44,319 nucleotides of DNA from the NCBI RefSeq assembly GCF_003124125.1, contig NZ_QCXQ01000005.1:1-44319 (forward strand). Reading direction: 5' to 3'. This document shows positions 33,817-42,653 of the stretch, piece after piece (within the stretch, counting starts at the first letter, position 1; every line of letters starts with the position of its first letter). The DNA is from Levilactobacillus bambusae. Lineage in GTDB: Bacteria > Bacillota > Bacilli > Lactobacillales > Lactobacillaceae. The notes beneath the pieces were generated by a model. That model did no database searches. It saw only the letters and a program-made list of their open reading frames with translations, and was not told the DNA's origin. The translations under genes were made by a program, and so were the position numbers.

Positions 33817-35574
33817 TTGAAGATCAAACGATCGTTTTTGGTTACATTAGGGTTGGTTGGGCTATCCGGCCTAATCCTGGCTGGATGCGGAAAGTCTGTC
33901 ATCTCCGCGTCACACGGAGTGACGACGGTTTCCAAGGCCAACCAGAAGAAGAACGGGGTCATTAGTGACGCCCAGATTAAGAAGAACCTTGGTTCCAAGC
34001 TGTCCACCACCAGACAGGATAGTCAAAAGGCGCTGGTGGCCACGTATCAAAAGGCGGCCACCAGTAACAAATATTGGTTGTCATCGCCCTACGTTAAGGT
34101 TAATCCGTACAAGCGGTCGCCGTTAACCGGACTGGTCATCTTCCAAACGTCGGAGGCCAGCAAGGTTAAGGTGACGGTACCGGGTAAAACTGCCAAAACA
34201 ACGATTTCCACGACGTATAAGTCGTATACGACCAAGCATAGTATTCCGGTAATGGGACTGTATGCGGGAAAAACCAACCGGGTCAAACTGACGGTTACCA
34301 GCAAGTCGGGCAAGGTCACGACGAAGACGGTCAATATGAAAACGGCCGCTTTGCCAAGCAACCTAGCAAAAATTAAGTTTAACGTCAAAACGGCCAAGAC
34401 GTCGAAGATGGCCCTGGGTCCGGGCAACGATAAGCTGACGTTTTTAGTTCGGACTACGCACCAACCGTTCGGGGTGGATGCCAAGGGGGACATTCGGTGG
34501 TATTCCACGGATTACAACCAACACGTGTTTAAACAGCTAAAGAACAACCATATTTTACGGTTGGCCAAGAAAAATAACGGCGCCAAAGTCTACAATGAAA
34601 TTCTGGAGGAAGACTACCTGGGCCGGGTTTATAAACAGTACGACCTGTCGACCGAAACCCATTCGGCGAACGCAGGGAATAAAAAGTACCCCGTGAAATC
34701 GGATGAATACACACTGATTCACCATGACGCGGTCCAGCTGCCAAACGGCAACTACCTGCTGACCGTTTCGGATGGGACGGAAAATATGACGTCCCGGAAG
34801 AACTCGAAGAAACGCTATTCTGAAGATACGATCGTTGAGTTAGATCATAAAACGGGAAAGATCACCCGGGTCATCGACTTTAAAAAGATTCTCCCCGCAA
34901 GTATGTATAACAACACGAAGCTAACCGGCAATTCGCGGGATTGGCTGCACATGAATTCAATCTACTACGATCAAAAGACCGGCGATATTGTGGTCTCGTC
35001 CCGGAACCAGGATATGGTGATGCGGTTGAACTACAAGACCCTGAAGTGGCGGTGGATTTACTCCAGCAAGACGAAGTCGAGTTGGCCAAAGGCATACCGG
35101 AAGTACCTGCTAACGGCGGATAAGGGGACCCCGTATACCGGTGGTCAGCACGCTGCCATATTACTGCCCAATAGCACCAGCACGAACCAGTACCTGCAGG
35201 TGTTTGATAATAACATTGCGGTGACTTACGGGGATAAAAAGACCAGCGGTAAGTATTCACAGGGAATCACGTACCGAATTAACCCGAAGACCAAGAAGGT
35301 TAAAAAGGTTCAGTCCTATGGAGCGTCCCTCGGTACCGGCAACTTTAGTCCAATTATTGGCAGCAACCGGTACCTGTATAACGGCAACTCACTGTTGGAC
35401 TTTGGGTACCTGAGCTTAGGAACGAAGAGTAATATCCGGGAGGTCACGAAGAACGGCGACCTGGTCTATAACCTCGAGATGTCGAACCTGGAAAACAAGG
35501 GCTACACGTACCGGGCCGAACGGTTCTCGCTCTATCCGGACAACGATGGCAGCCTAGCCAAAACGTATGAATAA
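33817..35574 (+). CDS. Arylsulfate sulfotransferase-family lipoprotein (copy 1)
   Basis: A 585-aa lipoprotein. The type II signal peptide ends at lipobox LAGC, so it is anchored outside the membrane. A Ser/Thr/Lys-rich N-terminal beta domain (residues ~60-190) precedes the beta-propeller catalytic domain. The ASST landmarks are present: IHHDAVQLPNGN (His ~302-303), DWLHMNSIYYD (His378, Asn380), SSRNQ and GGQHAA (His445, equivalent to the sulfated His of the E. coli enzyme). The family moves sulfate between phenols without PAPS. TTG 33817 is the start: AAAGGAG lies 9 bases upstream and it gives a clean signal peptide. It forms a two-gene operon with a paralogue. No dsbA-like partner is adjacent. 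Confidence 0.82.
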   Translation: MKIKRSFLVTLGLVGLSGLILAGCGKSVISASHGVTTVSKANQKKNGVISDAQIKKNLGSKLSTTRQDSQKALVATYQKAATSNKYWLSSPYVKVNPYKRSPLTGLVIFQTSEASKVKVTVPGKTAKTTISTTYKSYTTKHSIPVMGLYAGKTNRVKLTVTSKSGKVTTKTVNMKTAALPSNLAKIKFNVKTAKTSKMALGPGNDKLTFLVRTTHQPFGVDAKGDIRWYSTDYNQHVFKQLKNNHILRLAKKNNGAKVYNEILEEDYLGRVYKQYDLSTETHSANAGNKKYPVKSDEYTLIHHDAVQLPNGNYLLTVSDGTENMTSRKNSKKRYSEDTIVELDHKTGKITRVIDFKKILPASMYNNTKLTGNSRDWLHMNSIYYDQKTGDIVVSSRNQDMVMRLNYKTLKWRWIYSSKTKSSWPKAYRKYLLTADKGTPYTGGQHAAILLPNSTSTNQYLQVFDNNIAVTYGDKKTSGKYSQGITYRINPKTKKVKKVQSYGASLGTGNFSPIIGSNRYLYNGNSLLDFGYLSLGTKSNIREVTKNGDLVYNLEMSNLENKGYTYRAERFSLYPDNDGSLAKTYE

Positions 35575-35592
35575 TTAAAATGGGGAATGAGA

Positions 35593-37236
35593 ATGGGAAG
35601 TAAGCAGATTTGCCTGGCCGCCCTCGTAACGGTGGGGCTAGGGTCCATTTTGGCGGGATGTCATCAGTCGGATCACCAAACCGCCTCGGAAACCTTGTCC
35701 ACGGCACAGATTAAAAAGAACTTGCAGCCAACGATGAGTCAGACTCGGGTTAAGCGGGATAACCGGTTGGCTGACGGCTATCAAACGCAGGCCCACCGGA
35801 AGGCCAATACCTTAGCCAGTCCGTACGTCAAGTTGAATCCGTACCAGACTAGTCCCTTGACGGCCCTGGTGGCGTTTACCACGCCACGGGCGACTCAGGT
35901 AACGGTGAAGGTCGTTGGGACCAGTGAGAAAACGACGATTACCCATACGGTGAAGGGGTATCAGCGCCACCACCAAGTTGGGATCACGGGGTTGGCTGCC
36001 GGCAAGGCCAATCAAGTGACGCTGACCGCGAAGTCGGCGAGTGGCCGGGTGACCACTAAGACGGTAACCCTAACCACGAAGGCGGCCCCAAAAAGAATCG
36101 GGCAAAACACCGTTAAGACGTCGAAACCCCAGGTTATGGCCCTCGGCAAGGGGAACGACCAGCTGACGTTTGCGGTTTCTAGTCTAGGATTAACCTATGG
36201 CTTAGATACGGCTGGCAACGTTCGCTGGTATTCCAGCCGGCCGATTGCCCACGTCTTTAAGGTGCTGAAAAATCACCACCTGCTGGTTTTATACCAATCG
36301 AAGAACGGAAAGTATAACACCCTGGTTGAAACCGACTACTACGGCCGAATTTACCGGGAATATGATTTTAAGGGGGTCTTTCCTACCCGCAAGGACCCTC
36401 ATAAGACGAGCGCCAACACGGTGATTCACCACGATGCAATTGAGCTGCCGGATGGCAACCTGATGCTGACCGTGGATGACGGCGGTTCAAAGTACGTTGA
36501 AGATACGATGATTGAACTGAACCGGCGGACCGGAAAGATTATGCGGGTAATTGACCTAAAGAAAATTTTCCCGGCGTCGGCTTACACGACGTACACGGCG
36601 ACTAAACGGGCCGACGGGAAGGTGGATTGGTTCCACCAAAACACCATTTACTTTGATAATCGGCGCCAGCAGCTCCTTGTTTCGGGCCGGAACCAAAGTA
36701 CCGTGCTAGCGCTAGACTGGAAGACCATGAAAATTAAATGGATTTTCGGAAGCCACCAGGGCTGGCCGAAAAAGTATCAGAAGTACCTCTTAAAGCAGGT
36801 GGGAACGCCGTTTAGCTGGAACGGTGGTCAACACGCGGCGGGGCTGATTCAGACGGGTCAGTTCACGGGGAATACCGAGCGCCTGGAATTTTATAACAAT
36901 AACGTCACGGTAACCCGGGGGGCCGAAAAGACGTCCAAGCAGTACTCCAACGGAGCGATTTATGACATCAACGTAAAGAAGATGACGGTGCGCCAAAAAT
37001 GGACGTTTGGTCAGTCCCTGGGCAAGGCCAACTTTACGAACATCATCGGCAGCAGCTACCGGCTGAACGGTCAAAATTCGTTACTGAACTTTGGCTACTG
37101 TGAATCCGGGAAACGCAGTGAGTTTGTGGAAGTGAACCGAAAGACTAATCAAATCGTGTACGCCGTGAACCGGACCGATTTCCCCACGGGGGATTGGACG
37201 TACCGGGCGGAACGATTGCCAATCTACCTGGATTAA
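35593..37236 (+). CDS. Arylsulfate sulfotransferase-family lipoprotein (copy 2)
   Basis: A 547-aa lipoprotein paralogous to the 33817-35574 product. The signal peptide ends with lipobox LAGC; the N-terminal domain and propeller follow the same order. Catalytic landmarks are IHHDAIELPDGN (His279-280), DWFHQNTIYFD (His348, Asn350), SGRNQ and GGQHAA (His414). All proposed active-site residues are kept, so both copies may be active. ATG 35593 is preferred because GGGGA is spaced 6 bases ahead; ATG 35587 abuts that site. The 18-base gap to the upstream gene implies one transcript ending at the terminator at 37247. The physiological sulfate donor and acceptor are unknown. Confidence 0.82.
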   Translation: MGSKQICLAALVTVGLGSILAGCHQSDHQTASETLSTAQIKKNLQPTMSQTRVKRDNRLADGYQTQAHRKANTLASPYVKLNPYQTSPLTALVAFTTPRATQVTVKVVGTSEKTTITHTVKGYQRHHQVGITGLAAGKANQVTLTAKSASGRVTTKTVTLTTKAAPKRIGQNTVKTSKPQVMALGKGNDQLTFAVSSLGLTYGLDTAGNVRWYSSRPIAHVFKVLKNHHLLVLYQSKNGKYNTLVETDYYGRIYREYDFKGVFPTRKDPHKTSANTVIHHDAIELPDGNLMLTVDDGGSKYVEDTMIELNRRTGKIMRVIDLKKIFPASAYTTYTATKRADGKVDWFHQNTIYFDNRRQQLLVSGRNQSTVLALDWKTMKIKWIFGSHQGWPKKYQKYLLKQVGTPFSWNGGQHAAGLIQTGQFTGNTERLEFYNNNVTVTRGAEKTSKQYSNGAIYDINVKKMTVRQKWTFGQSLGKANFTNIIGSSYRLNGQNSLLNFGYCESGKRSEFVEVNRKTNQIVYAVNRTDFPTGDWTYRAERLPIYLD

Positions 37237-37246
37237 TACCAGCATA

Positions 37247-37309
37247 AAAGGTTCCGCCAGCAGCACTTGGTCCACGTCGACTAAGTCCCGCTGGCGGGCT
37301 TTTTTGTGC
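37247..37309 (+). terminator. Intrinsic terminator of the sulfotransferase pair
   Basis: CCGCCAGC pairs with GCTGGCGG around a long inner arm, followed by CTTTTTT. Confidence 0.85.
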
Positions 37310-37333
37310 CCCTCCGCTTTGGGGAGCGATTTC

Positions 37334-37339
37334 TTGACA
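37334..37339 (+). promoter_or_regulatory. -35 element of the cfa promoter
   Basis: TTGACA lies 64 bases before the start codon; at 17 bases spacing the -10 is the poor CACACT (37357-37362), so the exact -10 is uncertain. Confidence 0.4.
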
Positions 37340-37403
37340 AAGTTCGGGGGGCATTGCACACTAACTGTGTTTAGACACCGTCAAAAAGAGAGGAAGATTC
37401 AAA

Positions 37404-38597
37404 GTGTTAGAGAAGACAGTCTACAGTCAGTTAATTAGCCGGGCCTTTGATATTCCGGTTTCGGTTACCTATTGGGATGGCAAAACGGAAGTGTACGGCG
37501 ACGGGGAACCGGTGGTTAAAATTAAGTTCAACCAACAGATCCCGCTAAAGGAAATGACGAACCAGCCCACCCTGGTGTTGGGCGAGGCCTACATGAAGAA
37601 GGACATTGAGATTGAGGGCAGCATTCAGGAATTGGTGGCGTCCGCTTACCGGACCACGGACAGTTTCCTAACCAATAATCCGTTCTTAAAGCACCTGCCC
37701 AAAATTTCTCACTCAGAAAAGGCCAGCCAAAAGGACGTTCAAAGCCACTATGATATTGGTAATGACTTCTATGAAATGTGGTTAGACCCCACGTTAACGT
37801 ATTCCTGCGCCTACTTTATTAACGCCGATGATACTCTGGAACAAGCCCAGTTAAATAAGGATCGGCACATTTTAGATAAGTTAAACCCAGAGGCTGGCAA
37901 ACGGCTGTTGGATATCGGCAGCGGCTGGGGTACCCTGTTGTTCATGGCGGCCGAAGAATATGGGTTAACGGCCACCGGGGTAACATTAAGCCAGGAGCAG
38001 TACGACTACACGCAGGACCAGATCCAAAAACGGGGATTGGTAGGTCAAGTGGACGTCCAACTGTTAGACTACCGGGAAGTTCGGGGAGAATTTGACTACA
38101 TTACGTCCGTCGGGATGTTTGAACACGTGGGGAAGGAAAACCTGGAAATGTACTTTCAGAAGGTTGCCGACTTGCTGACGCCGGATGGGCGGGCCCTGAT
38201 TCATGGAATCACCGGTCAGCACGATGGGGCCGGAGAAGATCCGTTTATTGAAAAATATATTTTCCCAGGGGGCTACATTCCGAACGTTGCCGAAAACCTC
38301 AACCATATCATGGATGCAAAGTTGCAGTTTTCGGACATTGAACCCTTACGGCGCCACTACCAAAAAACGCTGGAACTGTGGACGGCAAACTACCATGCGG
38401 TCATGGAACGGGTGATTGCTAAGTACGGGGAAGAGTTCGCCCGGATGTGGGACCTCTACCTTCAGGCTTGTGCTGCTTCGTTTGAATCCGGTAACATTGA
38501 TGTGATGCAGTACCTCTTAACTAAGCAGCCAAGTAGTACCGGCCTACCCATGACGCGGGACTACATGGCCACAACGGATACTAAGATTAAAGCGTAA
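37404..38597 (+). CDS. cfa: Cyclopropane-fatty-acyl-phospholipid synthase
   Basis: A 397-aa SAM-dependent methyltransferase that turns cis double bonds of membrane phospholipid acyl chains into cyclopropane rings. The SAM-binding motif is [15 protein letters not shown] (about residue 170). [26 protein letters not shown] and FEHVGKEN are family signatures, and [10 protein letters not shown] completes the active site region. GTG is the start, with AGAGAGGA about 10 bases upstream. Known members respond to acid and stationary phase; nothing in the sequence shows this directly. It is a single-gene unit with its own terminator. Confidence 0.96.
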   Translation: MLEKTVYSQLISRAFDIPVSVTYWDGKTEVYGDGEPVVKIKFNQQIPLKEMTNQPTLVLGEAYMKKDIEIEGSIQELVASAYRTTDSFLTNNPFLKHLPKISHSEKASQKDVQSHYDIGNDFYEMWLDPTLTYSCAYFINADDTLEQAQLNKDRHILDKLNPEAGKRLLDIGSGWGTLLFMAAEEYGLTATGVTLSQEQYDYTQDQIQKRGLVGQVDVQLLDYREVRGEFDYITSVGMFEHVGKENLEMYFQKVADLLTPDGRALIHGITGQHDGAGEDPFIEKYIFPGGYIPNVAENLNHIMDAKLQFSDIEPLRRHYQKTLELWTANYHAVMERVIAKYGEEFARMWDLYLQACAASFESGNIDVMQYLLTKQPSSTGLPMTRDYMATTDTKIKA

Positions 38598-38609
38598 CCC
38601 GATGACAAC

Positions 38610-38664
38610 TAAAAATGATGACCCAGTTTGATTAAAGTGCAATCAAACCGGGTCATCATTTTTT
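38610..38664. terminator. Bidirectional terminator after cfa
   Basis: A 22- to 23-bp stem (38611-38633 with 38641-38663, one mismatch) has A and T tracts at its ends, shared with the converging transporter gene. Confidence 0.92.
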
Positions 38665-38674
38665 GGTAAATCAC

Positions 38675-39661
38675 TTACCCGAGTGTTTCGTGTTTCATAA
38701 TGGATTCTTGATGGTGCGCTGTGATGAGGCCCCAGACAAACCGGCTGTACTGCAGCAGAACGAAGAGGATCACACAGATGGCAAAGCCTTGTTCAACGTA
38801 GGAGAGCACCGTAAAGAATGGGGTTACCGCCGTGTATGGAAGCTTTTGGAAGAGCATGAAGAGTCCGGTGGCCGAAATCACCATTGGGAAGGTGAAGGCC
38901 GCAAAACTCGGGAAGAACTTCAGCAGGGAGTGCCGAACCGAAACGTAAATCCGAATCATCGTTAGGACGGTCGCAAAGTAGAGCAGCTGGGCTAAAATCC
39001 CCATGGCAACCGCAAAGATAATGTTGATTTGGTTAAAGGAGAAGAGGTACCCGGATAGACATAGGGAAGCGGGGGCTGCCGTAATGGTGATGAGGGGCAG
39101 GGTGCCTTCTGGCATTTCCTTGTACCGGTATAGTCGCCAAAGGACGATTGGCAGTAAAATTGCGTAGAAGATCAGCGCCACGACCAGGAGAATTCGGCCT
39201 AGTTCCGGAATGAACTGGCCCGCGGTAACGGGCGCAACCCCGATTCCAACGAAGGTCACGAACCAACTTGGGTAGACGTGTTCAATGCCGACTTCCGGCT
39301 TGATCAAATGGAAGTAGATGAACGTCCCGGTAATCATGAACTGAACCACGATGGAGACTAACCAGAGGCCGAGGCCCAAGTTATGAAGGCCCCAGCGCCC
39401 GAGGTGGGTCGCAATGACCATCATGGCCATCGTAAACGTTGGCAGCGTAGCGGCTGCCACTGGGTTTTTGATTTCCGCCCAGACGGTTTCAAACGAACTA
39501 ACGAGCTTAATGACCACGAAGAACATTAAGAAGATCGCTAGACCGCCGCAAAAGTTGGCGGGCCCGATTAATTTTTCGTTAACAAATAAATTCCCCAAGG
39601 AAGCAATCCCCAAAATCAACCCACAAATGGCCATTGGCAATTTCTTTAAGATAGATATCAT
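38675..39661 (-). CDS. TDT-family (TehA/SLAC1-type) transporter
   Basis: A 328-aa integral membrane protein with ten predicted helices. The N-terminal KLPMAICGLILGIASLGNL and the internal MITGTFIYFHL match the voltage-dependent anion channel/TDT family (PF03595), which includes TehA, Mae1 and SLAC1. Transport of C4-dicarboxylate, sulfite or another small anion is possible. AAAGGAG lies 6 bases before the ATG. A LysR-type gene is divergent, with a dyad between them, so this gene is the likely regulated target and its substrate or a metabolite the likely inducer (inference). Confidence 0.87.
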   Translation of the reverse strand: MISILKKLPMAICGLILGIASLGNLFVNEKLIGPANFCGGLAIFLMFFVVIKLVSSFETVWAEIKNPVAAATLPTFTMAMMVIATHLGRWGLHNLGLGLWLVSIVVQFMITGTFIYFHLIKPEVGIEHVYPSWFVTFVGIGVAPVTAGQFIPELGRILLVVALIFYAILLPIVLWRLYRYKEMPEGTLPLITITAAPASLCLSGYLFSFNQINIIFAVAMGILAQLLYFATVLTMIRIYVSVRHSLLKFFPSFAAFTFPMVISATGLFMLFQKLPYTAVTPFFTVLSYVEQGFAICVILFVLLQYSRFVWGLITAHHQESIMKHETLG

Positions 39662-39724
39662 GTTGTACTCCTTTTCTTCCGTAATTTATACCGTTATTTT
39701 AAAAAGTCTTAAACGATAAGTCAA

Positions 39725-39743
39725 AACAATTATTTTTATTGTT
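39725..39743. promoter_or_regulatory. LysR-type box between the transporter and its regulator
   Basis: AACAAT-N7-ATTGTT is a perfect dyad with the T-N11-A form used by LysR regulators. It abuts the TATAAT (39743-39748) of the lysR gene, so binding could both activate the transporter and repress lysR. Confidence 0.6.
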
Positions 39744-39748
39744 ATAAT
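39743..39748 (+). promoter_or_regulatory. -10 element of the lysR-type gene
   Basis: TATAAT lies 31 bases before the start codon and touches the LysR dyad; no canonical -35 is visible. Confidence 0.5.
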
Positions 39749-39778
39749 AAAAATATTCAATAGTAAGGAGTGAGTCAG

Positions 39779-40615
39779 ATGAATCAAGCGTTGGAAACCT
39801 TCATTAGTGTGTACGAAAGCCGGAGTTTTTCGATTGCGGCAAAGGAACTCTTCGTGACTCAACCCACCGTTTCCGTCCGAATTGAACAGCTCGAAAAGGA
39901 GATGGGGACCCCGTTATTTGTGCGGAAGTACCGCCAAGAAATTATTCCGACTAAGGCGGGCGACGTGCTCTACCGGCAGGCCATTCGAATGCGGCAGCTC
40001 TGGCGGGAAACCCAGGATGAAATTCGCTACGTGGACGACCATCACCGGCGGATTATTCGGCTGGGTTTTTCGCAAACTTTAGCCGTCACGACCGCCCCCC
40101 AGTTTTTAATGCGGGCCCACGAGCAGCTGGCCGACTTTGACTGGAACATCACAGCCAGCAATTCCGAAGCGATTTCCCGGCTCATTGACGGTAAAAAGCT
40201 GGATATGGGGATCGTGGAAAAACCAATGCTGACGGATACGAGTATTGTGGCCCGAAAAAACATCGCGTCCGATCAGCTGGTTCGAATTGGTACCCCGACC
40301 GGCACTTGGCTGATTCGGGAACCCGGGTCGGGAATTGAACACTACACGAACCTTTTCTTTGAGGAGTACGATGTGATTCCCGAGCACACCATCGTCCTTA
40401 ACCGAAACGACCTGATTATGACGCTCGTCCAGCAGGGGATTGGCGAAACGGTGGTGTCAAAAAGCATGTTGCCAGCGGGGATGCCCTATACTGCTTTGAA
40501 CCCTCACTTTCAGCGGACCCTATACTTTTTGTACGGGCTGGGACTGGATAAGCGCACGTTAGAAACGACCTATGACCTATTAATTAACGTTATTCAGCAG
40601 GTTTACCCGGATTAA
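39779..40615 (+). CDS. LysR-family transcriptional regulator
   Basis: A 278-aa DNA-binding protein. Residues ~1-60 form the winged helix (ALETFISVYESRSFSIAAKELFVTQPTVSVRIEQLE). The rest is the periplasmic-binding-protein-like effector domain (RIIRLGFSQTLAVTTAPQFL onward), slightly shorter than the usual ~290-300 aa. ATG 39779 is used: AAGGAG lies 8 bases upstream, while GTG 39770 overlaps it. It is divergent from the TDT transporter and probably controls it through the dyad at 39725-39743. The effector is unknown. No terminator is clear after it. Confidence 0.92.
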   Translation: MNQALETFISVYESRSFSIAAKELFVTQPTVSVRIEQLEKEMGTPLFVRKYRQEIIPTKAGDVLYRQAIRMRQLWRETQDEIRYVDDHHRRIIRLGFSQTLAVTTAPQFLMRAHEQLADFDWNITASNSEAISRLIDGKKLDMGIVEKPMLTDTSIVARKNIASDQLVRIGTPTGTWLIREPGSGIEHYTNLFFEEYDVIPEHTIVLNRNDLIMTLVQQGIGETVVSKSMLPAGMPYTALNPHFQRTLYFLYGLGLDKRTLETTYDLLINVIQQVYPD

Positions 40616-40670
40616 GGGTGATGGATAATATTTGTATAAAAATTAATTAAATGGATATTTAACGGTTGAA

Positions 40671-40762
40671 AGAACGTGGTGGTCCCGGGGAGTTGATGAA
40701 ATTGGTCTAACCGCCATCGGTAGGGAACCGACGGGGAAGGTTAAGTTGGTGAGGTCCCTTTA
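40671..40762 (+). other. Unexplained GC-rich, possibly structured stretch in the lysR-yfcC intergenic region
   Basis: The 260-base gap is AT-rich except for this stretch. It contains CGGT-AGGGA-ACCG, a flanking CTAACC/GGTTA helix, and two similar blocks (GTGGTGGTCCC and GTTGGTGAGGTCCC). No known riboswitch or gene is recognised. The rest of the gap holds a small dyad TGTCGA-CTAA-TCGACA and the yfcC promoter. Confidence 0.35.
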
Positions 40763-40801
40763 AATTCATGTATGAAATTATGTTTGTCGACTAATCGACA
40801 T

Positions 40802-40830
40802 TTGTTCAAAAACCGGGGATATGGCATAAT
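40802..40830 (+). promoter_or_regulatory. Promoter of the YfcC-family gene
   Basis: TTGTTC (40802-40807) and CATAAT (40825-40830) are separated by 17 bases. Confidence 0.6.
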
Positions 40831-40832
40831 CG

Positions 40833-40854
40833 TTTATGTAAACGGATACATAAA
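40833..40854. promoter_or_regulatory. Operator-like dyad at the predicted start site of the YfcC-family gene
   Basis: TTTATGTA-N6-TACATAAA is a perfect 8-bp inverted repeat covering the expected transcription start (~40837). Its size and form suit a TetR-family dimer; a tetR gene lies downstream at 42654. Confidence 0.6.
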
Positions 40855-40876
40855 TTTGTACTAGGAGGAAGAGTTG

Positions 40877-42493
40877 ATGGCTAAGCAGAAGTCGAAGAAA
40901 AAGTTCAAGTTGAAAATGCCGGGCGCGTTTGTCATTCTGTTCATTTTAACAATCGTCGCAGTGGGAGCAACGTGGTTAGTCCCGGCAGGATCCTATTCCA
41001 AACTGTCCTATAGTCACTCGCAGCTGCAAATTACGGACCCGCACGGAAAGGTGTCCAAGATTCCTAGCACCCAAAAGGAACTCGATAAGCTAGGGGTTAA
41101 AATCAACATTAAACAGTTCACATCGGGCGGGATTACCGCCCCCATTTCCATTCCCAATACATATGAACGACTGGAACAGAAACCCGCTGGACCGGGCGCG
41201 GTCACAACCAGCATGGTTAAAGGAACGATTGAAGCCGTTGATATTATGGTCTTCATTTTCGTTCTGGGGGGCCTGATCGGGGTGGTTAAGGCAAGCGGGG
41301 CGTTTGAATCCGGCCTAGTGGCGTTAACCAAGAAGACCAAGGGGCATGAATTTATGCTGATCTTCTTGGTGGCGGTACTCATGGTGCTCGGTGGAACCCT
41401 GTGTGGAATTGAGGAAGAAGCGGTGGCGTTCTACCCCATCTTAGTGCCGGTATTTATTGCCATGGGCTATGATTCGATCGTCTGTGTCGGGGCCATCTTC
41501 CTGGCAAGTTCGGTAGGGACCGCGTTTTCCACGATTAACCCGTTCTCCGTTGTGATTGCGTCGAATGCAGCGGGAATCAGTTTTACCGAGGGAATGGGCT
41601 GGCGGATCTTTGGCTGTATTGTCGGGGCCATCTTCGTTTTGGCCTACCTTTACTGGTACAGCAAACGGGTTAAGACCCAACCATCGTTTTCGTATTCCTA
41701 TGAAGACCATGATTCCTTCAATAAAATGTGGGCGGTTGCGCCGACTTCAACGACTGAAACGGTCGCGGTGACTGATGAAACAGCAACGGCTGATACCACC
41801 ATTACGCTAGAAAATCACGTTGGCGATGACGCTGGCAAGTCGTTTACGCTGAGAAAGAAAATCATTCTGGTTCTCTTTGTGGTGACGTTCCCCATCATGG
41901 TCTGGGGTGTCATGTCTCAGGGCTGGTGGTTCCCAACGATGGCGTCATCCTTCCTGTTTTTTGCCATTATCATTATGTTTATTACGGCAACCGGACCAAA
42001 CGGAATCGGGGAAAAGGGTGTCGTCGATGCCTTTGTGAATGGTGCCGCGAGCTTAGTCGGGGTCTCATTGATTATCGGGTTAGCCCGGGGAATTAACCTG
42101 GTGCTAAACGAGGGAATGATTTCGGATACCATGTTACAATTCTCCTCCTCGATTGTGTCGCATATGAGTGGACCAATTTTCATTCTGGTAATGCTCGTGA
42201 TCTTCTTTATTTTAGGCTTTATTGTACCGTCCTCGTCAGGTTTAGCTGTCCTTTCCATGCCAATCTTGGCACCACTAGCGGATACGGTTCACATCCCCCG
42301 CTATGCGGTAGTCACGGCCTACCAGTTTGGCCAGTACGCCATGCTGTTCCTCGCACCAACCGGTTTGGTGATGGCCACCCTGCAAATGCTTGATATGAAG
42401 TATTCCCACTGGCTCAGGTTCGTCTGGCCGGTCGTGGTCTTCCTGCTTGTCTTTGGTGGGGGATTACTAGTTGCGGAAGTCTTAGTGTACTAA
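40877..42493 (+). CDS. YfcC-family membrane carrier (DcuC/C4-dicarboxylate anaerobic carrier superfamily)
   Basis: A 538-aa integral membrane protein with about 12 helices. FKLKMPGAFVILFILTIVAV at the start, then LGGLIGVVKASGAFESG and GGTLCGIEEEAVAFYPILVPV, FLASSVGTAFSTINPFS, and FIVPSSSGLAVLSMP near the end match the YfcC family (PF03606). Related carriers move basic amino acids, peptides or C4-dicarboxylates; the substrate here is not readable. Helices 1 and 2 are separated by a long external loop (residues ~35-105). ATG 40877 sits 8 bases after AGGAGG; the TTG just before is a weaker option. Confidence 0.87.
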   Translation: MAKQKSKKKFKLKMPGAFVILFILTIVAVGATWLVPAGSYSKLSYSHSQLQITDPHGKVSKIPSTQKELDKLGVKINIKQFTSGGITAPISIPNTYERLEQKPAGPGAVTTSMVKGTIEAVDIMVFIFVLGGLIGVVKASGAFESGLVALTKKTKGHEFMLIFLVAVLMVLGGTLCGIEEEAVAFYPILVPVFIAMGYDSIVCVGAIFLASSVGTAFSTINPFSVVIASNAAGISFTEGMGWRIFGCIVGAIFVLAYLYWYSKRVKTQPSFSYSYEDHDSFNKMWAVAPTSTTETVAVTDETATADTTITLENHVGDDAGKSFTLRKKIILVLFVVTFPIMVWGVMSQGWWFPTMASSFLFFAIIIMFITATGPNGIGEKGVVDAFVNGAASLVGVSLIIGLARGINLVLNEGMISDTMLQFSSSIVSHMSGPIFILVMLVIFFILGFIVPSSSGLAVLSMPILAPLADTVHIPRYAVVTAYQFGQYAMLFLAPTGLVMATLQMLDMKYSHWLRFVWPVVVFLLVFGGGLLVAEVLVY

Positions 42494-42612
42494 TCTTATT
42501 GGCTAGACGGACGATGTTTTGGTTACGCAAAATTTGGATGATGATTGGGGCGATTTTTAATTGGCCTTGGTCACCATCCTTATTTTTTAGCGGGGTTTGG
42601 TGTGAGATGCGT

Positions 42613-42618
42613 TATAAT
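42613..42618 (+). promoter_or_regulatory. Probable -10 of the tetR/dehydrogenase operon
   Basis: TATAAT lies 36 bases before the tetR start; no clear -35 partner and no dyad like the one at 40833 is seen here. Confidence 0.45.
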
Positions 42619-42653
42619 GAAGGAAATTAGGAGTCCGATTTGGGAGGAAGAGT

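Noticed and set aside
34880-35260. Ser/Tyr/Cys-rich minus-strand frame inside the sulfotransferase gene
   Set aside because: Composition is typical of a shadow frame and it has no start signal.
40671-40762. T-box or other known riboswitch for the YfcC gene
   Set aside because: It lacks the T-box sequence and a terminator, and lies upstream of the predicted promoter.
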